Counted from the stretch's first letter, positions 1 through 8,740 are shown. The stretch is DNA of 64,000 nt from Thiodiazotropha sp037384425 (GCA_037384425.1 JARROA010000011.1:1-64000); one strand, 5' to 3'. The notes: generated by a model from the sequence alone, not told the origin. Numbers and translations are program-made.

Positions 1-1286
1 ACGCGCACCCGCGCGGCCACGTCGCCGCTCTGTTCGTCCACCGGTTGCAGGTTCAGTCTGTCGTAGGGCGGGTAGGGGTTGTCGATGCGCACATCGAAGG
101 GCTGGCCGCTGGCCTTGCCCACATGGCCGGTGCAGCCCAGTTCGCGGGCATCGTCATTGGCGAGTGCGCCGGTGGTGAGCAGCCGGTCCTCCAGGGAGGG
201 GTGGTCGTCGATGATGTCGAACAGGACATCGGTCTCCCGGCGCAGTTCGGTCTGATCCGCCAGGATGGCGGCGATACCCGCGCCGTTTAGGTCGACTGAC
301 ACGCCGCCGGGCACTAGCGTATCCATCAGCAGGCGATGGCCGAACAGATCCGCGCTGCGCCGTTGCCAGCGCTCGCGCAGCCGGGCGCACTGGACATGAA
401 TGAAGGCGAAACCCACGTCATTGCAGATGGCGCCGATGTCGCCCAGGTGGTTGGCGATGCGCTCCCGCTCGCAGAGCAGGGCCCGCAGGGCCAGCGCCCT
501 TGGCGGCGGGGTACAGCCGCTGGCCCGCTCCATGGCCTGGCAGGCGGCCCAGGTGTGGGCGACGGTGGAGTCGCCGGAGACCCGGCCGGCGAGCCGGGCG
601 AGCCCCTGGGGATCGCGGCCGACGGCGATCTTTTCTATGCCCTTGTGCACATAGCCGAGGCGTTCTTCCAGCCGCAGCACCTCTTCGCCCACGGTGGAGA
701 AGCGGAAGTGACCCGGTTCGATGATGCCGGCGTGGACCGGTCCGACGGGTATCTCGGTGACACTGTTGCCGTGGATCCGCACGAAGGGGTAGTCGCTGTC
801 GGCACGGGTGCGCCGGGGGTTGTCGCCCCCGGCCGGATAGTCGGGGCGCAGGGGAAATTCCGCATCGCTCCAGGCCTGGTGACGGGTCCAGCGATGGCCG
901 TTGGGGTGTCCCTGGATCGCCACGCCCAGCAGATCCTGCAGGTGGCGTTCCAGGCGGTCGGCACTGGGGTAGATGGCGGTCAGGGAGTCCAGCACCGGCT
1001 GCGTCAGGGGCACATGGGCGTGCAGCACCAGATAGTCCCCCTGGTTCTCCAGGCAGACGAAGACGCCGATGCGGTCGTCGGCCTCGGGATCACCCCAGAG
1101 CCCGGCGAAGCGGCAGCCCATCTCCCGCGCGAGGCGCACGGCGCGGGCCCAGTCCTCCGTATCCAGCACCAGGCGATGGGCCGGCCGCAGGGCTCTGGCG
1201 CTGCCGGCGCGCACCAGGATGTGCTCGTCGTGCAAGCGCGCCAGGAATTCGGAGAGCCATTCGAATCGGTTCATAGCAGGGTTCAT
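1..1286 (-). CDS. Hyf/Ehr-like complex large subunit (NuoCD/HyfG family), C-terminus outside window
   Basis: The reading frame stays open from 1286 to the window edge (428 codons). It overlaps the upstream gene's stop by ATGA; a second ATG lies at 1274. The N-terminal third resembles NuoC/HyfG-N and the rest the NuoD/NiFe large-subunit fold. In group 4 hydrogenases the first nickel-binding motif is RxCGxC. Here the corresponding stretch is GRVSGDSTVAH, so Ser237 and Ser240 stand where the two cysteines should be. From knowledge of the family, this points to an energy-converting-hydrogenase-related (Ehr) complex that binds no NiFe centre. The C-terminal CxxC lies off-window and cannot be checked. 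It is the peripheral partner of the four membrane subunits encoded just upstream. The substrate is unknown. Confidence 0.85.
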   Translation of the reverse strand, partial: MNPAMNRFEWLSEFLARLHDEHILVRAGSARALRPAHRLVLDTEDWARAVRLAREMGCRFAGLWGDPEADDRIGVFVCLENQGDYLVLHAHVPLTQPVLDSLTAIYPSADRLERHLQDLLGVAIQGHPNGHRWTRHQAWSDAEFPLRPDYPAGGDNPRRTRADSDYPFVRIHGNSVTEIPVGPVHAGIIEPGHFRFSTVGEEVLRLEERLGYVHKGIEKIAVGRDPQGLARLAGRVSGDSTVAHTWAACQAMERASGCTPPPRALALRALLCERERIANHLGDIGAICNDVGFAFIHVQCARLRERWQRRSADLFGHRLLMDTLVPGGVSVDLNGAGIAAILADQTELRRETDVLFDIIDDHPSLEDRLLTTGALANDDARELGCTGHVGKASGQPFDVRIDNPYPPYDRLNLQPVDEQSGDVAARVR

Positions 1287-2755
1287 AGCAGGCCGGCCCC
1301 CGCGATCAACTGGGTGGCCCGGTCGAGCCAGCGGGCGAGAAAGCCGGGAATGGCTAGCCCCAGCCAGAGCACCAGCCCCAGGTGGATCGCCACCGGCAGC
1401 ATATTGGCCCGTACCGGCTGCTGACCTTCGGGAGCCGCGCCGTAGACCATGGGATGCAGATGGCGGAACAAGCCGGCGAAGGCCACTGCCAGGCCGGTCA
1501 GCAGGGCGGGGGCGATCCAGGGCTGGGACTGCATGACGGCGGTCAGCAACAGGAACTCGCTTGTGAAGACGCCGAAGGGCGGAAAACCGGCGATGGCGGC
1601 CACGGCGATGAGCAGGGACCAGCCCACTCGCGGCTGGGTGCGGATCAGCCCCCGGATCTTGTCGATGGCCTGGGTGCCGGCGATGTGGGTGGCGTGGCCG
1701 ACGGTGATGAAGATGGCCGACTTGGTCAGCGAGTGGACCAGCATATGCAGCAGAGCGCCGAAAGTGGCCAGGGGGCCGCCCAGGCCGAAGGCGAAGGTCA
1801 TCAGCCCCATGTGCTCGATGGAGGAGTAGCTGAACATGCGCTTGATGTCGCGCTGGCGGTGCAGGAACAGGCCGGCGACCAGGAACGACAGCAGACCGAA
1901 TCCCATCAGCAGATAGCCGGCGAGATGGGGCGTGCCGGCGGTGGCCAGCGAGCCGTCCACCAGCATCTTGATGCGTACCACGGCATAGAGGGCTACGTTG
2001 AGCAGCAGGCCGGAGAGCACCGCCGACATGGGGGTCGGGCCTTCGGAGTGGGCGTCGGGCAGCCACTGGTGCATAGGCACCAGGCCAACCTTGGTGCCGT
2101 AGCCCACCAGCAGGAAGACGAAGGCGATGCTCATCACCGAGGGTTCCAGCAGATGGGCGCTGGTGTAGAGGGCGCTCCAGGTGAGTCCCGCCTCCGCATC
2201 GACCAGGGCGTGCTGGGCGGCGAAGTAGACCAGCACCGTGCCGAACAGGGCCAGGGCGATGCCGACGCCGCAGAGGATGAAGTACTTCCAGGCCGCCTCC
2301 ACCGCCTCGGGGGTCTGGTAGAGCGACACCAGCAGCACAGTGGCCAGGGTGGCGCCTTCCACCGCGACCCAGAGCACCCCCAGGTTGTCGGTGGTCAGGG
2401 CCAGCAGCATGGTGAACATGAAGGCCTGGTACATGGCGTGGTAGACCCGCATGCCGCGCTCCTGCACCTGGCCCGTCTCGCAGACATGGCGCATATAGGG
2501 GCGGGAGAAGATGGCCGTGGTCAGGCCGACGAAGGTGGTCAGCACCACCAGGTAGACATTGAAGTCATCGACCCGGAAGCCGGCCATGCTCACCTGCTGC
2601 TCCCGGGCCACGGTCCAGGCCAGCCACAGGGAGGCGGCGAAGGAGAGGGCGGAGACCCCCAGGTTCAGCCAGCCGGAGAGCTTCAGCGGGCGTATCAACG
2701 CCAGCGCCAGGCCCCCAACCACCGGGGCGAGCAGGGTGAGCAGCAGGCCGTTCAC
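1283..2755 (-). CDS. hyfF: HyfF-like proton-translocating membrane subunit (NuoN/NuoM type)
   Basis: A 490-residue, strongly hydrophobic antiporter-like subunit of the proton_antipo_M family. It has the usual mid-protein lysine/histidine-bearing helices, including the stretch WLPDAHSEGPTPMSAVLSG and the later YSSIEHMGLM. E. coli HyfF is slightly longer (about 526 aa, from memory). It should sit in the inner membrane and translocate ions in the complex. The start overlaps the hyfE-like stop (ATGA) and its own stop overlaps the large-subunit start, so translation is probably coupled. No HyfD-like gene lies in the operon, so only two antiporter-type subunits (B and F) are present here. Confidence 0.9.
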   Translation of the reverse strand: MNGLLLTLLAPVVGGLALALIRPLKLSGWLNLGVSALSFAASLWLAWTVAREQQVSMAGFRVDDFNVYLVVLTTFVGLTTAIFSRPYMRHVCETGQVQERGMRVYHAMYQAFMFTMLLALTTDNLGVLWVAVEGATLATVLLVSLYQTPEAVEAAWKYFILCGVGIALALFGTVLVYFAAQHALVDAEAGLTWSALYTSAHLLEPSVMSIAFVFLLVGYGTKVGLVPMHQWLPDAHSEGPTPMSAVLSGLLLNVALYAVVRIKMLVDGSLATAGTPHLAGYLLMGFGLLSFLVAGLFLHRQRDIKRMFSYSSIEHMGLMTFAFGLGGPLATFGALLHMLVHSLTKSAIFITVGHATHIAGTQAIDKIRGLIRTQPRVGWSLLIAVAAIAGFPPFGVFTSEFLLLTAVMQSQPWIAPALLTGLAVAFAGLFRHLHPMVYGAAPEGQQPVRANMLPVAIHLGLVLWLGLAIPGFLARWLDRATQLIAGAGLL

Positions 2756-3438
2756 TCGCCGCCCTCCTCGGTCTCTTTCAGCCGGTTGAGCCGGTCCACG
2801 TCGAGGGAGTCGATATTGTCGCGGATCTGGAAGAAGAAGACGCCGAACAGCACCATCGCCACCAGCACGTCGAAGGCCACCCCCAGCTCCACCACCAGGG
2901 GCATGCCGGCGGTGGCGGAGACGGCGGCCAGGAAGAGGCCGTTCTCCATCGACATGAAACCGAGCACCTGCACCACCGCCTGCTGTCGGGAGACCATCAT
3001 CAACAGACCCAGCAGCACCACGGCGAGGCTGATGGCGACGATGTTGCGGGTGAAGATCAGCTCTTCGCGCACCATGGGCAGCACCAGCCAGTAGCTGAAG
3101 ATGACCAGCGCCACCGCCACCATGATCACCAGCGTCGGCTGGCGCAGGGTCTCCACGTGGCGCTCCAGGGCCAGGCGGCGGATCAGCCGGTGCAGCATCC
3201 AGGGGATCAGCAGCGCCTTGAGACTGAAGGTGAGCAGGGCCGAGAAGTAGAGGTGGGGCGAGTCTCCGGCGGCGGCCACCAGGGTGGTGACGGCGGCGGC
3301 CAGCACCCCTTGGGCGGCGAAGGCGTGGATAGCCGAGAGCAGACGCGCCTGGGCCAGCAGGGCGAAGGAACTGAAGAGCACCAGGGAGGCCAGCACCAGT
3401 ATCGCCTGCTGCAGCAGCGGGAGCTGGGTCAGGCTCAT
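2752..3438 (-). CDS. hyfE: HyfE-like membrane subunit (NuoK-type)
   Basis: A 228-residue integral membrane protein with about six predicted helices. The gene order C-E-F and the size (E. coli HyfE is about 216 aa, from memory) identify it as the HyfE subunit. This type combines a NuoK-like part with extra helices. It carries acidic residues inside helices near residues 170-190 (FMSMENGLFLAAVSATAGM), typical of ion-translocating NuoK homologues. It is coupled by ATGA overlaps to the genes on both sides. The protein probably bridges the antiporter-like subunits and the HyfC-like subunit in the inner membrane. Confidence 0.85.
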   Translation of the reverse strand: MSLTQLPLLQQAILVLASLVLFSSFALLAQARLLSAIHAFAAQGVLAAAVTTLVAAAGDSPHLYFSALLTFSLKALLIPWMLHRLIRRLALERHVETLRQPTLVIMVAVALVIFSYWLVLPMVREELIFTRNIVAISLAVVLLGLLMMVSRQQAVVQVLGFMSMENGLFLAAVSATAGMPLVVELGVAFDVLVAMVLFGVFFFQIRDNIDSLDVDRLNRLKETEEGGE

Positions 3439-4388
3439 GCCCCCACCTCCAGGATCACATGGCTGAGCAGGCCCAGCAGGGCCAGCAGCAGGGCCAGGTT
3501 GAGAAAGGCCGGCACCCGGAACACCCGCATCTTGGCCAGCACTGTCTCCGCCACCGCCAACAGCAGGCCCAGCAACAGCAGCTTGCCCACCATCGCCGCC
3601 AGACCGAGACCCAGATCGGCCGGGGTGAACTCACGGCCTATGCCCCAGGGCAGAAAGACGTTCACGATCAGCGCCCCGTAGAGGGCCAGCTTGATCTGCG
3701 CCGCCCACTCCATCAGCGCCAGGTGGCGGCCGGAGTACTCCAGGATCATGGCCTCGTGGATCATGGTCAGCTCCAGGTGGGTCGCGGGGTTGTCCACCGG
3801 GATGCGTCCGGTCTCGGCGATGGCCACCAGCAGCAGTCCGCCGAGGGCGAAAAGAAAGGAGGGACGCAGCACCAGACCGTGGCTCAGCTGGTAGTCGATG
3901 ACGCTCGACAGGTTGGTGCTGTGGGCGGTCATGGTGAGGGTGAAGACCGCCATCAGCATGGCCGGTTCCGCCAGTGCCGAGACCAGCATCTCACGCGAGG
4001 CGCCGAGGCCGCCGAAGGCGGTGCCCACGTCCATGCCGGCCAGGGCCAGGAAGAAGCGGGCCAGCGCCAGCAGTCCCACCAGCACGATGATGTCGGCGAT
4101 GGCCGCGGTGGGCAGATGCACCGCCACCAGCGGCACGGTGGAGGCGGCCAGCCAGGTGGCGACGAAGACGATATAGGGCGCGGCGATGAAGAGCGGCGAA
4201 CAGGTGTGGGCCACCCGCGCCTCCTTGCCGAAGAGTTTGTAGATGTCCAGATAAGGCTGCCACACCGGGGCGCCGCGCCGGTTCTGCAATCTGGCCTTGA
4301 CCTTGCGGATCCAGCCCACCAGCAGGGGGGCCAGCGCCGCGATCAGCAGCGATTGCACCAGGGCGAGCATCCAGGCCGACGCGTTCAT
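3435..4388 (-). CDS. hyfC: HyfC/HycD-like membrane subunit (NuoH family)
   Basis: A 317-residue NuoH-family subunit with eight or so membrane segments. Recognisable NuoH/HycD features are the cytoplasmic stretch RRGAPVWQPYLDIYKLFGKE near the N-terminus and the loop ETGRIPVDNPATHLELTMIH with its conserved acidic residues. In this family the subunit forms the interface between the peripheral arm and the membrane arm. A start at 4388 is chosen because that ATG overlaps the upstream TGA at 4385-4387; an upstream GTG at 4400 would give four more residues. It overlaps the next gene by ATGA too. Confidence 0.92.
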   Translation of the reverse strand: MNASAWMLALVQSLLIAALAPLLVGWIRKVKARLQNRRGAPVWQPYLDIYKLFGKEARVAHTCSPLFIAAPYIVFVATWLAASTVPLVAVHLPTAAIADIIVLVGLLALARFFLALAGMDVGTAFGGLGASREMLVSALAEPAMLMAVFTLTMTAHSTNLSSVIDYQLSHGLVLRPSFLFALGGLLLVAIAETGRIPVDNPATHLELTMIHEAMILEYSGRHLALMEWAAQIKLALYGALIVNVFLPWGIGREFTPADLGLGLAAMVGKLLLLGLLLAVAETVLAKMRVFRVPAFLNLALLLALLGLLSHVILEVGA

Positions 4389-6394
4389 GTGATGATCCAC
4401 AACAGCAGCAGCAGGGTGGCCAGGGTCCAGCCCAGATAGAGCCGCACGTTGCCCGACTGCAGACGTACCACCCGGCGGGCCGCGTTCTCCACCACCCAGG
4501 CCACCGGCTGGTAGACCAGGGGCCAGGTACGGTCGCCGATCTTGTAGAGATAGCGGGATTGGCCATCCTCCCGGGTAGCCACCCCTTCATCCACCTTGAA
4601 CAGCAGGGCGAAGACCCGTCGCACCGGCTGGGCGAAGGCGGTGGCGCTGTACTGCATGCGTGGCGAGGGCGGCGCGAACCCGCAGTCCCAGGGATCGCAG
4701 CGGCGCACCCGGCGCACTGCCCCGCGGGCCAGTCCCCACTTGGCCACCACCGCGATGGCGACGATCAGCACCACCGCCAGGGGCGCACTGTAGCTGGCCG
4801 TTTCGGCGCTGACCGGGGTCAGCCAGAGCCAGCCGTGGGCCCCGGCCTGGGGCAGAGCGCCGCCGAACAGCTGCTGCGAGATCCGCTCCAGCAGCCCGAC
4901 CAGGGTGGTCGGCATGAGCCCGAGCAGGAGACAGAGGAGGGCCAGCAGCCCCTGGCCCGCGCGCATCCCCACCGGTACCTGACGCGCCCGGCGCACATGG
5001 CGGCTGCGTGCCTGGCCGAGAAAGGCCACCCCGTAAACCTTGACGAAGGTGGCCGCCACCAGCGCCCCGGTGAGGGCGAGTATGGCCGAGGCGATGGGGA
5101 TCAGACTGCGCAGCACGCCACTCTCCAGGGACCAGGCCTGGAGTGCCGCCTGGAAGGTCAGCCACTCGGAGACGAAGCCATTGAAGGGGGGCAGGGCCGA
5201 GATGGAAAGGGTCCCCACGAGAAAGAAGAAGCCGGTCCAGGGCATGCGCCGCAGCAGGCCGCCCATCTGCTCCAGATCCCGCTCGTGGGTGCTGTGCAGA
5301 ATGGCCCCCGCGCCGAAGAAGAGCAGGCTCTTGAACAGCGCATGGTTGAGGGCGTGATAGAGAGCGGCCACGAAGGCCAGGGTGCCCAGCACCGGATGGC
5401 CGTTGGCGAGATAGATGATCGCCAGCCCCAGGGCCATGAAGATGATGCCCAGATTTTCCACCGAGGAGTAAGCCAGCAGCCGCTTGAGATCGTTCTGCAT
5501 TAGTGCCAGCAGCACCCCCATCAGCGCCGACAGGCTGCCGACGGTGAGCACCGCCACGCCCCACTGCCACTGCAGATCCCCCACCAGGTCGAAGACAAAG
5601 CGGACGAAACCGTAGACCGCCACCTTCAGCATCACCCCCGACATCAGGGCCGAGATATGGGAAGGCGCCACCGGATGCGCCTCCGGCAGCCAGGCGTGCA
5701 GGGGCAGCAGGCCCGCCTTCATGCCGAAGCCGAGGAAGGCGAGCACGAAGGCGACGCTGGCCCAGACCGGCGAGAGTTCGGCGCCGCGCATGGCGTCAAA
5801 GCCGAAGCCCTGGCCGAAGGAGGCCAGCACCCCGTAACCGAGCAGGATCGCCAGCCCGCCCACATGGGCCATCAGCAGATAGAGAAAGGCGGCTCGCCGG
5901 TTGGCGGGGTTCTCGTGATGGAAGGCGACCAGGAAGTAGGAGGCCAGCGACATCACCTCCCAGGCCAGCATGAAGAGGAAGGCGTCGTCGGCCAGCACTA
6001 CCAGCAGCATGCCGGCGAGGAACAGCCCGCCGAAGCCGCCCAGGGCCGCCAGCGACTCCCGGCCGTGTTCGAAACCGCGCACGTAGGCCGGTCCATAGAG
6101 CCCCACCGCCAGACTGACGATACCGATGAGGGAGAAGAAGAAGGCGCTCAGGTTGTCCAGACGCACATGCCAGGGCAGCCAGGGCAGACCCAGTGGCAGG
6201 GTGGCGGTGGCCACGCCATCCTGCCACAGCGCGCCGAGACCGGCGATCAGGGCGGCGAGTCCGGCCAGGCCGAACAGGGGCATCACCAGGATGCGCAGCA
6301 ATTTGGGTTGGCGCGGGGCGAGCAGGGAGAGCAGGGCGGAGATCAGCGCCAGGGCAACGGCCAGTCCGGCCACCTGAAGCGGATCCATCGGCAT
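4385..6394 (-). CDS. hyfB: HyfB-like proton-translocating membrane subunit (NuoL/M type)
   Basis: About 669 residues if translation starts at 6394 (MPMDPLQVAG...); a longer frame reaches 6484 and a GTG lies at 6409, and no candidate has a strong Shine-Dalgarno. The protein is an antiporter-like subunit with the family motifs WLPEAHPVAPSHISALMSGV and YSSVENLG. Its C-terminal hydrophilic stretch of about 100 residues is followed by a last helix, as in HyfB/HycC. It is the first gene of a five-gene unit whose genes all overlap by four bases. The large subunit lacks NiFe ligands, so the complex is more likely Ehr-like than a hydrogenase. Confidence 0.9.
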   Translation of the reverse strand: MPMDPLQVAGLAVALALISALLSLLAPRQPKLLRILVMPLFGLAGLAALIAGLGALWQDGVATATLPLGLPWLPWHVRLDNLSAFFFSLIGIVSLAVGLYGPAYVRGFEHGRESLAALGGFGGLFLAGMLLVVLADDAFLFMLAWEVMSLASYFLVAFHHENPANRRAAFLYLLMAHVGGLAILLGYGVLASFGQGFGFDAMRGAELSPVWASVAFVLAFLGFGMKAGLLPLHAWLPEAHPVAPSHISALMSGVMLKVAVYGFVRFVFDLVGDLQWQWGVAVLTVGSLSALMGVLLALMQNDLKRLLAYSSVENLGIIFMALGLAIIYLANGHPVLGTLAFVAALYHALNHALFKSLLFFGAGAILHSTHERDLEQMGGLLRRMPWTGFFFLVGTLSISALPPFNGFVSEWLTFQAALQAWSLESGVLRSLIPIASAILALTGALVAATFVKVYGVAFLGQARSRHVRRARQVPVGMRAGQGLLALLCLLLGLMPTTLVGLLERISQQLFGGALPQAGAHGWLWLTPVSAETASYSAPLAVVLIVAIAVVAKWGLARGAVRRVRRCDPWDCGFAPPSPRMQYSATAFAQPVRRVFALLFKVDEGVATREDGQSRYLYKIGDRTWPLVYQPVAWVVENAARRVVRLQSGNVRLYLGWTLATLLLLLWIIT

Positions 6395-6759
6395 CGTTGA
6401 AAGGGTCACCGACTCAAACCCGATGGGATGGGTGACGGATCTCTCGCGGGCAGGTATGCGGTTTGGCGAGTCCGGGCAGGCCATTGAACAACAGGCCGCG
6501 CATCAGACACCGTAAATGATCCCACATACGTTCACTTACCCTTGAGTCAGGACGCTTACCCCGGGATTGCGAGGTCGGTCGTGCACCCGGTAAGTCGTAG
6601 ATTCTTCTTGAATGGCCCGGAACCGTTGCGATGCCGGGAGATGAGCGAAACATGGTAAGGGAGATCCGGGCCAAAAAACAAGTTATTGGCCAGCGTCTGC
6701 GTGGGGAGTGATGGGCATGGCATTTGTCAGGTCCGTCATTGGACGCAACCATATCCCCC

Positions 6760-6842
6760 GTAGCTCGGATGGAGTGAAACGAAATCCGGGGGATCCGTCT
6801 ATGTCGATTGTCCCGGATTACGCTTCGCTCCATCCGGGCTAC
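6760..6842. repeat. Palindromic repeat, family C (copy 1)
   Basis: An 83-bp element bounded by GTAGCTCGGATGGAG and CTCCATCCGGGCTAC as imperfect inverted ends, with ATCCGGGG/CCCGGAT as an inner inverted pair. The same layout recurs at 17923-18003 and 39445-39525. This is the form of repetitive extragenic palindromes common in gammaproteobacteria. Confidence 0.85.
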
Positions 6843-6896
6843 CGGCCGGGTTGCACCGAGCTTCGGGTCAAAAGCTTCACCGCGATATTCCATAAA

Positions 6897-6955
6897 CGGT
6901 GCGGCAAGCCGCACCCTACAGTAGATCGAGGCGTAGGGTGCGGCTTGCCGCACCG
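6897..6955. repeat. Nested palindromic repeat, family A (copy 1, perfect arms)
   Basis: Two perfect 23-bp inverted arms (6897-6919 and 6933-6955) flank a 13-bp spacer. Each arm is itself a hairpin (GTGCGGC-AA-GCCGCAC), so the element can fold into a cruciform with secondary hairpins. Related copies lie at 17098-17154 and 21351-21408, and a half-copy near 47656. All are intergenic. Confidence 0.9.
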
Positions 6956-7009
6956 TAAAAGGGATTTAGGAAGTGTGTTGGGAAGGTGGATCTTCGCTTA
7001 TCAGGCAGT

Positions 7010-7028
7010 GGTGGGGCCATGCCCCACC
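7010..7028. repeat. Short palindromic repeat, family B (half-element)
   Basis: GGTGGGGC-CAT-GCCCCACC is a perfect 8-bp-arm hairpin with a 3-base loop. It matches the building block of the longer B elements at 17004-17060 and 59168-59225. Confidence 0.75.
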
Positions 7029-7066
7029 AAGAGAGGGCGGAGTGAAAGTCCACCTGGATGTATCCA

Positions 7067-7537
7067 TCAGTAGCGCATTTTCTCGCGAGGTATGTCGTCA
7101 CTCCAGCCCTTGCCCCGCATATCGGCCAGCTGTTGACGCTGCTCTTCGGTCAGTACGCCATTGACTTTGTCACGTATTTCAGCACGGAGCACGATCATGC
7201 GGGCGACTTGATCGCCCTGTTTCTTGGCCAGCGTGCGGATCGTTTCCAGGTCGCTCTTATCCATCATGGCGTCGCGCAGGTCGCTGCGGTTGTCTCGCAT
7301 CTGATCGCGCAACTCCCGAAATGTATCCCGTGCCTCCTGCCGGATCTGTCGCAGCTGCGTTTTCTGTTCGTCTGTCAGACCGTCAAGCCGGCTCAGCGCC
7401 GCCATGGGGGTCTGCCGACCGTCGTGATCGCAGCCGTGATGGTCCTTGTGCCCACCGAATGCCAGTGCGGTTCCGGCACCGCTGATCAAAAGGGTGGTGA
7501 GGCCTAAAACGGCAAGTCGTTTGTTCATCGGTTTCAT
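7067..7537 (-). CDS. Spy/CpxP-family periplasmic protein (LTxxQ motifs)
   Basis: A 156-residue protein with a signal peptide ending near ALA (residues 24-26), a short His/Asp-rich segment (GGHKDHHGCDHDG), then an Arg/Asp-rich helical body. The two diagnostic LTxxQ motifs are LTDEQ (54-58) and LTEEQ (129-133). Proteins of this family are periplasmic chaperones or metal/stress sensors regulated by Cpx-type systems. A Cpx-like regulator-kinase pair is divergently encoded 1.3 kb away, which fits. The start at 7537 has a good AGGAG about seven bases upstream. The His-rich segment after the signal peptide may bind metal; that is inference. Confidence 0.9.
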   Translation of the reverse strand: MKPMNKRLAVLGLTTLLISGAGTALAFGGHKDHHGCDHDGRQTPMAALSRLDGLTDEQKTQLRQIRQEARDTFRELRDQMRDNRSDLRDAMMDKSDLETIRTLAKKQGDQVARMIVLRAEIRDKVNGVLTEEQRQQLADMRGKGWSDDIPREKMRY

Positions 7538-7685
7538 CTTAGTCTCCTAAAGTTGGTTCTGTTTCTGTCCTGCCGCTTGGCAGGTGGTTAAACCATAAAT
7601 CGTATGCGCATCAAGTTGGGTCGGGTCTGGTGAGGAAGAGTCAGGAAATGCAAAGCCATATCGGCACCGGCATCGTTTAACCGAC

Positions 7686-8645
7686 TCAGGCCGTGGCCTC
7701 GGCGGTGCGCTGTCCGGCCCGTTGATGCCGTCGCTTGATGCGACGCCGCCACCAGGAGATGAATCCGGTCGTGCCCAGCAGGCTCAGGGCGGTGGCGCCC
7801 AGCAGGTTGAAGAGACCGCTCCAGGGTCCCGCCCAAGTGCCCTCGTGCAGGGTTTTGACCAGATTGTCTTCGGGGTGGATGGGCTTCACGGATTCATCGG
7901 TCACTACCAGCAGGCGTTTATGCGCCGACTGTTGCATGCCGAGCAGGATCGTTCCGCCGCGGAATCGGCGTACCTGTTCCACCCCCTCCAGCGGCAGTGT
8001 CAGTTGCGCCTGCCGCAGGCCCTGCTCCAGCGACAGGCGGTTTCCGGGTTGACTCATGCGCGGTAGCTCGGGCATGCCGACGTGCAGACTCATGAGCACG
8101 CCGGTCAGCGGCAACATCACGACCACCGGCAACAGCAACCAACCGGCAGCCCGATGCCAGCCCATGAGGTTGTTGCGCAGTCGCGGCCAGGAGAGCAGTG
8201 GGGCACTGATGACCAGAAACAGCATCAGGTAGCTGGCGATCTGAACCAGGACGTCGACGCCGATCAACAACTCTTTGTGCAGGTGCTCGGCGAATTCGAA
8301 GAGGTCGAAGCCCTCCGCCTCGGTCGTGCCGGCGAGGCGGACGCCGGTGTCGAGAGCGTAGCGTCCCTGCAGTTCGGGATTGTGCGAGCGGATCTCCACT
8401 TGCGTGGCGGAGGCGTCGACCCTGAGCCTGTCCACCTCCTGGCCCAGGGGATCGATCTGCTGCAGGAAGGTGATCAACTCGGCTCCGGAGACGCTGCCGG
8501 CGGTAACAGTGTCGCCGCCCTGCGTGATCGGTTTGAACGCCAGCACGGCGCCGGACAACGCGATTAGCAGGAACAGGGGCGCCAGCGAGACACCGATCCA
8601 GCGATGGAGTTTGTGCAGTATCGGCTTGAAGGTTTTCAGGTTCAT
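7686..8645 (-). CDS. PepSY-domain transmembrane protein
   Basis: A 319-residue inner-membrane protein of the PepSY_TM family. A helix at about residues 17-38 (WIGVSLAPLFLLIALSGAVLA) follows the signature LHRWIG. A periplasmic domain follows, then paired helices around 135-185 with histidines (HLHKELL, GWHRAAGWLL), and a last helix near 280-300 with FISWWRRR. Such proteins resemble iron-uptake or reductase-linked membrane proteins, and the histidines could bind haem. It has an AAGGAAG ribosome site. It sits upstream of the Spy-like gene on the same strand and divergent from the two-component pair, so it is a likely target of that system. Confidence 0.85.
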   Translation of the reverse strand: MNLKTFKPILHKLHRWIGVSLAPLFLLIALSGAVLAFKPITQGGDTVTAGSVSGAELITFLQQIDPLGQEVDRLRVDASATQVEIRSHNPELQGRYALDTGVRLAGTTEAEGFDLFEFAEHLHKELLIGVDVLVQIASYLMLFLVISAPLLSWPRLRNNLMGWHRAAGWLLLPVVVMLPLTGVLMSLHVGMPELPRMSQPGNRLSLEQGLRQAQLTLPLEGVEQVRRFRGGTILLGMQQSAHKRLLVVTDESVKPIHPEDNLVKTLHEGTWAGPWSGLFNLLGATALSLLGTTGFISWWRRRIKRRHQRAGQRTAEATA

Positions 8646-8710
8646 GTTTCAGCTTCCTTGTAGAGGTCTGGCGACAAGCATAAGGGCTGCAACACGAAGC
8701 GAGTGGTAAC

Positions 8711-8740
8711 TTATGCAAGCGAGTGCAAAGAAGTGCAAAT
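8711..8740. promoter_or_regulatory. Three 10-bp phased direct repeats, candidate response-regulator site
   Basis: TTATGCAAGC, GAGTGCAAAG and AAGTGCAAAT follow each other with exact 10-bp period and share TGCAA. They lie in the divergent spacer between the PepSY gene (start 8645) and the response regulator (start 8879). Helically phased direct repeats are the usual target of OmpR-family regulators, so this may be the operator of the adjacent regulator. The assignment is inference. Confidence 0.5.

Larger units (their letters stand above)
6395..7066 (-). other. Gene-free region rich in palindromic repeats
   Basis: No convincing gene lies between the hyfB-like start and the Spy-like gene. Open frames here run through palindromes and have no family resemblance. 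Three different inverted-repeat elements are packed into 6760-7028 and are listed separately. Bases 6395-6759 should hold the promoter of the hyf-like operon, but I could not pick a confident -35/-10 pair. Confidence 0.7.

Noticed and set aside
1382..3094. Long plus-strand open frame opposite the hyfF/hyfE-like genes
   Set aside because: Gln/His/Gly-rich translation with no family resemblance; it is the antisense shadow of GC-rich membrane-protein codons.
1..6394. True hydrogenase-4
   Set aside because: The N-terminal NiFe ligand motif is SGDS instead of CxxC; a hydrogen-producing enzyme cannot be claimed.
6414..6953. 179-codon minus-strand frame upstream of the hyfB-like gene
   Set aside because: It reads straight through the C and A palindromes and has no conserved features.
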